Below are positions 5,505 to 10,894 of a stretch of DNA of 10,894 nucleotides, in pieces (the stretch's first letter is position 1; each line of letters starts with the position of its first letter). The notes under the pieces are model-generated. The model worked only from the letters and a program-made list of their open reading frames with translations. It searched no databases and was not told the origin of the DNA. A program made the position numbers and the translations under genes. This stretch comes from UBA7359 sp964392105 (GTDB lineage Bacteria; Pseudomonadota; Gammaproteobacteria; Eutrophobiales; Eutrophobiaceae): assembly GCA_964392105.1 (NCBI GenBank), contig CAYMPA010000104.1, positions 1-10,894 of the forward strand. Reading direction: 5' to 3'.

Positions 5505-5756
5505 ATGCAGCTTACAATCCGAATGCCCGATGAATATTTACCCGAAATCGAAAAGATTGCTAAAAAGATGGGACTTAAAAAGTCAGATATTACACGGATG
5601 GCTATAAAAAAATTTATTGCCGAATACAACACACAAGATGAAAAGAAACCCTACGACAAAGCACAACATTTATTAGGCGTAGCTGAAAGTAATATTGCGG
5701 ATCTTGGGCAAAATCATCGAACCTACCTGACGAAACGAATAAAAAATAATCGATAG
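5505..5756 (+). CDS. vapB: Ribbon-helix-helix antitoxin (VapB-like)
   Basis: The 83-residue protein has an N-terminal ribbon-helix-helix: the strand MQLTIRMPDEYLPEIEKIAK followed by a helix pair (residues 1-45). Its C-terminal part is charged and probably disordered, where such antitoxins wrap the toxin. The ATG at 5505 is chosen because GGAG at 5495-5498 sits 6 nt before it and homologous antitoxins begin at this strand; an in-frame TTG at 5478 would overlap the promoter start region. It is followed 13 bp later by a PIN-domain gene. By family it should bind the toxin and repress the shared promoter. Confidence 0.88.
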   Translation: MQLTIRMPDEYLPEIEKIAKKMGLKKSDITRMAIKKFIAEYNTQDEKKPYDKAQHLLGVAESNIADLGQNHRTYLTKRIKNNR

Positions 5757-5769
5757 TTCAATTTAAATT

Positions 5770-6186
5770 ATGCAAGCTATTTTAGATACGGGGCCATGGA
5801 TCGCCTTGATCGATCGCAGTGAATCAATGCACAAACAAACTGTTGACTGGCTTCAAAACTATTACGGAAGTTTATATACCACCGAAGCTGTCTTAACCGA
5901 AGTGCTTTACCTGTTAAATTTTTCTATCAAAGCGCAAAGCGCTGCCCTGGATTTTATTTTAAGGTCAGTTGTTGAACTCGTACCGTCCAGTAATGCAAGC
6001 CTGAAAAAATCTAAAGGCCTGATGGAAAAGTATGCTGACCTACCTATGGATTATGCGGATGCAACAATCGTGTGTCTGGCAATTGATACCCGTATCAATC
6101 ATATTGTAACTTTCGATCAGAAAGATTTTTCTATTTATAGAACCACAAAAAACAAAGCATTTAACCTAGTATTACAAAGCGAATAG
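5770..6186 (+). CDS. vapC: PIN-domain ribonuclease toxin (VapC-like)
   Basis: The 138-residue protein spans a complete PIN domain, a metal-dependent ribonuclease fold whose VapC members cleave tRNA or rRNA to stop growth. The acidic metal-binding residues are present: D6 in ILDTGPW, E44 in LTEVLYLL, D94/D97 in MDYADATIV and D116 in TFDQKDF. The length is normal and nothing is missing, so an active toxin is likely. No clear Shine-Dalgarno occurs in the 13-bp AT-rich gap after vapB, so translation is probably coupled to the antitoxin. The pair is divergent from the HigBA-like module. The RNA target cannot be read from sequence. Confidence 0.92.
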   Translation: MQAILDTGPWIALIDRSESMHKQTVDWLQNYYGSLYTTEAVLTEVLYLLNFSIKAQSAALDFILRSVVELVPSSNASLKKSKGLMEKYADLPMDYADATIVCLAIDTRINHIVTFDQKDFSIYRTTKNKAFNLVLQSE

Positions 6187-6233
6187 GGAACCATGGTGGC
6201 CTGCTATCCAATAATCGAGTCACCGACCGACAT

Positions 6234-6539
6234 TTAAGCGTAATATTCAACAAAATGACCAGGATGAAAACGGGGTTCTGCCCCACTCATCTTGTTATAT
6301 ATCTCACTCAATAGATTGGTTCGATAATACTTACAGTCAGACAGTAAGAATTCGAAATAAGTGTTTGACTGATTCTGGTTTGGATTAAAGTGATTATCCA
6401 GCTCAGTTTTAAATTGTTTTTTCTTATCTGTTTCAGTCGCCGTTTTGGATTCGCCGACAGGCGTGATCCTTTTCCTGGGAGCAGTTGTATCATACCTTGC
6501 AGTGTTTACATCAAGTCGAATTTGGCTTATTCCATTCAA
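6234..6539 (-). CDS. Hypothetical protein, last gene of the SapC cluster
   Basis: A 101-residue ORF with a TTG start. It is supported by AAGGA at 6551-6547, which overlaps the sapC-family stop and sits 7 nt before the TTG; no in-frame ATG fits better. I do not recognise a family. The N-terminal half is polar and basic (RKRITPVGESKTATETDKKK), and the C-terminal half has a helical, aromatic character (NTYFEFLLSDCKYYRTNLLSE) ending HFVEYYA. There is no signal peptide or membrane segment, so it should be cytoplasmic. It is 10 bp downstream of the SapC-family gene and probably co-transcribed with it. A chance ORF remains possible. Confidence 0.55.
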   Translation of the reverse strand: MNGISQIRLDVNTARYDTTAPRKRITPVGESKTATETDKKKQFKTELDNHFNPNQNQSNTYFEFLLSDCKYYRTNLLSEIYNKMSGAEPRFHPGHFVEYYA

Positions 6540-6549
6540 TCTATAATCC

Positions 6550-7305
6550 TTAAGCTATTCGTTTCATTAATGCATTAAGATTAGAAAGTGACGCCAGGTG
6601 CGCAAATATTAATTCCATTTGATCGGTTTTTAACAACTCCGCTAGTTTTGCAGGTTTAAGTGCCTTTAATTTTTCTCGATTAACGCCCATAAAACCACCC
6701 AGGGAAAACTTATCACCGGATGCCCGTTCAATATTTGCCTGCATCGGCTCAAGTATGTCCAGTTTTGACAAGTTTTCACAAAATAACGTCGTCAATTGTA
6801 CGTGTGTTTGATAATCCTTAAGAAAATCTACAGCTTGGTTCAATATATCGAGTTGTTCTCCCTTGTCATTAAATAACGGTTTTCCTTCTTTTGCCGTATT
6901 AAAACCGGGGTAACTCTCATCAATACAAACCGTAAAATTAGCATTATTTTCATCTGCAGTAGCAAGAATGAAAGGATAGCGACGAACATACGCTGGGATA
7001 TAATCTGCTGTCCACGCACCTTTAGCATCAACAAATAAATTTTGATTCTGCTGTAATCCTAATAATGCAACCGGGAATACACTTTCATCGGCACCTTTTG
7101 CAATAACAATTGGATACTCGCGTGAAACTTGTAGAAACTCAACCGCTGCAATGTAGATACTATTGGTCTCTTTAGTGTGTTGGTAACCTTCTATGCTTTC
7201 GATATAGAGCTCACCATGGACTTCCTTATTTAACGGTACAACATTTTTATAAAATAAAGGTAATACTGGAGCAGCACTATTACTGCTGGATTTTTTTGTG
7301 GTCAT
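6550..7305 (-). CDS. SapC family protein
   Basis: The 251-residue protein matches the SapC family named after the Campylobacter fetus S-layer locus; it is not the SapC permease of peptide transporters. Family segments are LFYKNVVPLNKEVHGEL (17-33), EYPIVIAK (63-70), PVALLGLQQNQNLFVDAKG (78-96), ADYIPAYVRRYPFILA (100-115) and FTVCIDE (124-130). The C-terminal helix region is 200-249 (GGFMGVNREKLKALKP). No signal peptide or membrane span is seen, so it is probably cytoplasmic. Its biochemical role is unknown; in C. fetus the name is linked to S-layer export. It lies 27 bp after the small secreted coiled-coil gene and downstream of a giant repeat protein, which fits an accessory role in making or exporting a surface protein. 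Confidence 0.9.
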   Translation of the reverse strand: MTTKKSSSNSAAPVLPLFYKNVVPLNKEVHGELYIESIEGYQHTKETNSIYIAAVEFLQVSREYPIVIAKGADESVFPVALLGLQQNQNLFVDAKGAWTADYIPAYVRRYPFILATADENNANFTVCIDESYPGFNTAKEGKPLFNDKGEQLDILNQAVDFLKDYQTHVQLTTLFCENLSKLDILEPMQANIERASGDKFSLGGFMGVNREKLKALKPAKLAELLKTDQMELIFAHLASLSNLNALMKRIA

Positions 7306-7332
7306 AATATTACTTACGGAAGTTGAGTTAAT

Positions 7333-7902
7333 TTATTCTGATTCAGGCAGGTCAGGAAGATCTTCTAAATCTTCATCATCTTCCAATTCTTCTTCAAATG
7401 TTTCCAGTTCATCTAGATAATCCTGGATTGCTTCATCCCTGGCTGTTTCAACGGGGAAGTCGGGTTCATCGCTAGCGGGTTCTAGTGATTCATCTAATAA
7501 ATCACTATCCTCTTCTAACGTACTTGTAATACTTTTCAATTTTTCCAGATGCGTTGTGTAATTTTCACGCTCATTAATATAAGCAGTTAATATTTTATCG
7601 AAGCCGTCAGGATCTTCAGCTTCTTCTTGTCTTAAGACAAGACTATCAATTCGGGCATTAAGTGTATTGATTAATTCCTGTATCTCGCTTTCTTCCACAG
7701 TAAGTGAACATAAATCAATACCTTCACATTGAGCGATTGATAAAGCGATACCCATACCAATAGATTGAAAAATTTGTGTTTCATTCTGCAGCATGGTCAG
7801 ATCGGCTTGCGCTGCTTCATCCTTGTCAAGTATTGCCGCAGACACATTAACACTGGCTATCATGACAAAAAGATAAGCAAAAATTTTAATTTTTATCAGC
7901 AT
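7333..7902 (-). CDS. Small secreted acidic coiled-coil protein, paralogue of the giant protein's C-terminal module
   Basis: The 189-residue protein has a signal peptide (residues 1-22 or 23, ending NVSAA). Residues 44-66 contain IGMGIALSIAQCEGIDLC with a Cys59-x5-Cys65 pair, and a coiled coil follows (about 70-130: IQELINTLNARIDSLVLRQE). The C-terminus is extremely acidic (166-189, mostly Glu and Asp). The core aligns with the C-terminal part of the upstream giant protein, where GTGIALALAQCEEQEGC has the same Cys spacing and is also followed by LIESLEARLLELERRLAEE and an acidic run. The ATG is 8 bp after the giant gene stop, so translation is probably coupled. I know of no named family. A periplasmic or secreted partner that stacks on or caps the giant protein is a reasonable inference; the cysteines could form a disulfide after export. 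Confidence 0.85.
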   Translation of the reverse strand: MLIKIKIFAYLFVMIASVNVSAAILDKDEAAQADLTMLQNETQIFQSIGMGIALSIAQCEGIDLCSLTVEESEIQELINTLNARIDSLVLRQEEAEDPDGFDKILTAYINERENYTTHLEKLKSITSTLEEDSDLLDESLEPASDEPDFPVETARDEAIQDYLDELETFEEELEDDEDLEDLPDLPESE

Positions 7903-7910
7903 AATCTTTC

Positions 7911-10894
7911 TTAATAAACATTAATTAATGACTCAACTGATGAACCGTCTAAATTCAATAAATCATTACTACCATAATGCAGCGTTTGCATCGAAGTATA
8001 ATCACGCGCTTCTGCAGTAAATACGGGTGATGGTGAGAGCATAGCCTCTGTACCTTCAATGAGAAGACGAATCTGATTTTGAATAAAAGCAGCTTCTGAC
8101 CTGGCGGCCTCTATAATAACATCAAGCGCTTCCTGGGTAAGCTCTAAGCCTGTTGCTTTGCTTAAACGCGCACGCTCTTCCGGGTTTGCTTTAAGGCTTT
8201 CTAACCATTCAATACGTGCTTTAACCGTTTCAAGTACATTAGCTAATCGTGCAACTTCGCCTGCATCAGGCTCTTCACCCAGCAAGCCTTCTTCATCAGG
8301 TAATTCTTCTTCTTCAAACTCTTCTTCTTCAGCAGCAAAGAACTCTTGTAGTTCCTGTTTGTACCCACGGAAATCTTGTAATTCTTCGTTAAAGCCTTCT
8401 ATGAGTTCTTCAAGATCAGCTCGTACATTTTCACTCGTTTCTTCAGCCAGGCGTCGTTCTAACTCAAGCAAGCGTGCTTCCAAGGATTCAATTAAATTGT
8501 TCAACTCATCTTCTGTGACATTGGGCGCACAACCCTCTTGCTCCTCACACTGCGCTAATGCTAATGCGATACCGGTACCGATTTGCCCATAAAGAGTTAG
8601 TTCTTCTTCAAATAAACCCACATCAATAAACGCCAGGGTTTCAAGACCAATCAAGGCAGATGCCGGGTTGATAGAAAATGCTTGTGTAACATTCAAACCG
8701 GTGATATTGAGACCAGCACCATTTAAAAGTGTTGTTATCGCGCTTCCTGTACCAAGTAAATCTACAAAACTTGTAAATTCTGCTGACGTTGTGTTATCAG
8801 AAAATGTACTAGCACCATTAAATTCAACTTCATCAGTATTACCTTTCGCTATATCAACTTCACCACCGCCAAAGGTAAGTGTCATATCTGTAGAATTAAC
8901 TAAATTATCTGATGCAATCAGTTCTGCATCGGGTGCAGTTAGCGTTACAGGAACTACTGCTGTAATATTTCCCGTCAAACCAGCATTGACAATAGCACCA
9001 GCAGCAATCATCGCTATCGTATCAGCTGCAGTAATATCTGCATTGAGATCGATATCACCAGCTAAAAGTGTCAGTTCGCCACCCGTATCAATTGCAGTTG
9101 TTACGTCAAGTGTATCTGTATTAATCAACACAGCTGTGGCACTCGTCATTGGAGAAGCCCCATCTGGAGTTAATGCTCCACCGATAATTAAATGACCATT
9201 AAACCCGGTTACATTTGGTAAAATAAGATCAGCACCACCTACTTCTAAATCACCACCGCCAGTATTAGGGATGGTTAATGCTCCTGCGCCAGTAACGGTG
9301 GTTGCCAGTGCCTGGTTAGCTGTATGGTTCCAAGTATCCGTGCCAGTAACACTAACCGTTCCAGCCACTGGTACCACTGAATTATAGGTATTGGCACCTG
9401 CACCTGCGGTTAAATTACCCGTTAATGTAGCGTTAAGATTAAATATATTATTTCCTGCGCCGCCACCAAGATTACCGGAGTGTGCCGCATTAATTGTAAA
9501 CGTATCCGCACCCGCACCACCGGTAAGATTACCGATATCAGTATTATCAAAAGTTAATGTCCGGGCACCACTGGTGTAAGTATCATTTCCTGCCTGGATC
9601 AAAAATGTACCACCGGCCCCGATATTTGCCGTCAGGTTATCTGCTGCTGAAGCGCTACCGGTTAGAATATCGATATCATCAAAAGTGCCACTAATGCTTG
9701 TGGCAGCACCGGCAAATCCGTCTGTATTACCTGGACCTGTCAATGTCACGGTAATGGGTCCAGCCACACTCGCATAATCCAGGGTGTCGTTTCCTCCCTG
9801 TCCATCGATATTACCGGTTACACTACCGCCGTCAAAATCGAAGAGATCAGTGTTGGCGTTACCAGTCAGGTTCTGGAAATCAGTATAGGTTGCACTTGCA
9901 GCAGTAGTGATTTGGGCATTGGCAAGTGTACCCGAATCTGCTCCGGTAATGTCCCAGATATTAGCAAGATTCTGTGCAATTAATGTATCGTTACCACCAC
10001 CGGTACCACCAGTCAGGTTAATTGCAGTTCCTGCAGTTAAAGAACTACCACCTAAATCTAGCGTAGCTGCTACTGCATTACTGTTATCAACTCTTATATT
10101 AATTGTTGCTGCACCACCCGCAGCATTGACAGTCACCGCACCAAGCGTTGTATTAGTTTCTGAAGTTATATCTACTTGATTACCGCTTAAAACATTAGCA
10201 TTAACAGTAATCGTTTCACCTGTTAGCGATACGGTTCCAGCTCCAACATTCCCAATCACGGCAGTATTATTTAACACACCGGTTTCACCGGCGCCCAGAG
10301 TTCCATCAGTATCAGCTGTTATAGATATAGCGCCTGTGGTTGCAGCACCGACAGTTCCAGCAAGAGTTACATCATCATCCGATGTCAATGTGATCTGACC
10401 TGAACCTGTATCAATAGTACCTGTACCACTACTTGTCAGATCTGATGCAATACCATTAGCATCTAACGTAACTGTACCAGCACCGTTTGCCGTCACCGCA
10501 TTTGATAAGGTGATACCGCCCGCCGTCGTACTAATATCAATAGTCCCGTTAGCACCACCTGTCGTAATCGCGCCACCTGTCGTAATCGCACCACCAGCAA
10601 CAACATTAATATTACCACTCGTCACTGTGTTTATACCGCCTGTACCATTACCCAGCTGAACCCCGTTCGTCTCCGCGATAAAAATACCGCCTGTCGTGCT
10701 CGTTAAATCTAGTTGCGTCGCTGCTGTATCAATATCACCTGCAACTGTATTGTCTCCAATCCCAGTATTCGCCGTCACAGTAACCACAGTACCAACGATG
10801 TTTTCATTACCAGTACCTTCACCAGCAGATATATCCGTTATCGCACCCGCCGTCGCCGTCACACTCACCGTGTTCGCCGTACCGCCCGTGCCCG
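7911..10894 (-). CDS. Giant beta-strand-repeat surface/secreted protein (FHA/RTX-like), 5' end outside window
   Basis: At least 993 residues are visible and the frame is still open at the right edge, so the start lies beyond it; the GTG at 10868 is an internal Val. From 10894 to about 8656 the protein is Gly/Thr/Ala/Asn-rich with short alternating beta strands (GAITTGGAITTGG, ITLTSDDDVTLAGTVG), the composition of filamentous-haemagglutinin-like or S-layer-like beta-helical proteins, and contains no cysteine. RTX-like turns occur at about 9770-9806 (GQGGNDTLDYA) and in three 19-residue repeats (9533-9363). The last ~248 residues (about 8655-7911) are different: the GIAL-x-x-AQCE motif with Cys-x5-Cys (codons 8549-8547 and 8531-8529), coiled coils, a Glu-rich stretch (FFAAEEEEFEEEELPDEE) and a final coiled coil ending ESLINVY. 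No C-terminal beta-barrel is present, so classical autotransport is unlikely; two-partner or type I secretion are possible. Confidence 0.9.
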   Translation of the reverse strand, partial: GTGGTANTVSVTATAGAITDISAGEGTGNENIVGTVVTVTANTGIGDNTVAGDIDTAATQLDLTSTTGGIFIAETNGVQLGNGTGGINTVTSGNINVVAGGAITTGGAITTGGANGTIDISTTAGGITLSNAVTANGAGTVTLDANGIASDLTSSGTGTIDTGSGQITLTSDDDVTLAGTVGAATTGAISITADTDGTLGAGETGVLNNTAVIGNVGAGTVSLTGETITVNANVLSGNQVDITSETNTTLGAVTVNAAGGAATINIRVDNSNAVAATLDLGGSSLTAGTAINLTGGTGGGNDTLIAQNLANIWDITGADSGTLANAQITTAASATYTDFQNLTGNANTDLFDFDGGSVTGNIDGQGGNDTLDYASVAGPITVTLTGPGNTDGFAGAATSISGTFDDIDILTGSASAADNLTANIGAGGTFLIQAGNDTYTSGARTLTFDNTDIGNLTGGAGADTFTINAAHSGNLGGGAGNNIFNLNATLTGNLTAGAGANTYNSVVPVAGTVSVTGTDTWNHTANQALATTVTGAGALTIPNTGGGDLEVGGADLILPNVTGFNGHLIIGGALTPDGASPMTSATAVLINTDTLDVTTAIDTGGELTLLAGDIDLNADITAADTIAMIAAGAIVNAGLTGNITAVVPVTLTAPDAELIASDNLVNSTDMTLTFGGGEVDIAKGNTDEVEFNGASTFSDNTTSAEFTSFVDLLGTGSAITTLLNGAGLNITGLNVTQAFSINPASALIGLETLAFIDVGLFEEELTLYGQIGTGIALALAQCEEQEGCAPNVTEDELNNLIESLEARLLELERRLAEETSENVRADLEELIEGFNEELQDFRGYKQELQEFFAAEEEEFEEEELPDEEGLLGEEPDAGEVARLANVLETVKARIEWLESLKANPEERARLSKATGLELTQEALDVIIEAARSEAAFIQNQIRLLIEGTEAMLSPSPVFTAEARDYTSMQTLHYGSNDLLNLDGSSVESLINVY
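9363..9533 (-). repeat. Three tandem 57-bp (19-residue) RTX-like repeats in the giant protein
   Basis: Three consecutive units each begin GNL and share a Gly-Ala-Gly turn: GNLTGGAGADTFTINAAHS (9533-9477), GNLGGGAGNNIFNLNATLT (9476-9420) and GNLTAGAGANTYNSVVPVA (9419-9363). The first resembles the GGxGxDxF calcium-binding RTX turn; Asp becomes Asn in the other two, so calcium binding is uncertain. Confidence 0.75.
10554..10589 (-). repeat. Tandem 18-bp duplication encoding GAITTG twice
   Basis: ACCACCTGTCGTAATCGC (10554-10571) is followed directly by GCCACCTGTCGTAATCGC (10572-10589), differing by one base. It adds one exact six-residue beta-strand unit to the giant protein and is probably a recent slippage product. 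Confidence 0.8.

Noticed and set aside
6550..7305. SapC as the permease of the SapABCDF peptide transporter
   Set aside because: The protein has no membrane segments and carries the motifs of the unrelated S-layer-locus SapC family.
8158..10179. Several + strand ORFs (8158-8592, 8668-9195, 9391-9579, 9907-10179)
   Set aside because: They are antisense shadows of the giant gene. Their Ser-, Pro- and Val-rich translations mirror the Glu-, Gly- and Thr-rich coding strand.
9000..10800. CRISPR-like periodic repeats
   Set aside because: The periodicity is that of degenerate protein repeats in an open frame. There are no identical direct repeats with uniform unique spacers.
10866..10868. GTG as start of the giant protein
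   Set aside because: The frame stays open with the same Gly/Thr-rich composition to the window edge, and there is no signal peptide or ribosome-binding site. The true start is outside.

Overview
The window looks like chromosomal DNA from a gammaproteobacterium. The evidence is LeuC and LeuD of the gammaproteobacterial type, a YhdH/AcuI-type reductase, a SapC-family protein and a periplasmic Sel1-repeat protein. No rRNA or species marker is present, so the genus is not called. The DNA is AT-leaning by eye; composition was not computed.

Layout, left to right. Positions 1-342 hold a Rho-independent terminator for a + strand gene outside the window, then a MITE-like element (about 74-340) that ends one base from the leuD stop codon. 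A minus-strand metabolic operon follows, read yhdH -> leuC -> leuD (3428 to 343). The 3429-3854 gap holds a second MITE-like element (about 3575-3826) in front of a secreted Sel1-repeat lipoprotein-like or periplasmic protein gene (+, 3855-4376).

Two divergent toxin-antitoxin modules come next. On the minus strand is a HigBA-like pair (Gp49-type toxin 5297-4965, XRE-type antitoxin 4723-4436). It has been split by a 237-bp MITE with 17-bp terminal inverted repeats and a TTTAA target duplication. Removing the element and one duplication on paper restores a toxin frame that ends in an ATGA overlap with the antitoxin start. On the plus strand is a VapBC pair (5505-6186) with a consensus -35 promoter. 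A 26-bp perfect palindrome sits just upstream of the HigB-like toxin and is probably its operator.

The right 40% is one minus-strand cluster: a very large beta-strand-repeat surface or secreted protein that runs off the right edge (10894-7911), a small secreted acidic coiled-coil protein (7902-7333), a SapC-family protein (7305-6550) and a 101-residue protein of unknown function (6539-6234). Spacings are 8, 27 and 10 bp, which suggests one operon. The small secreted protein is a stand-alone paralogue of the C-terminal module of the giant protein: both carry a GIAL-x-x-AQCE motif with Cys-x5-Cys, followed by a coiled coil and an acidic stretch. This cluster is the best candidate for an undescribed system. 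Inference: it is an exported surface fibre or S-layer-like assembly with a dedicated small partner and a SapC accessory protein.
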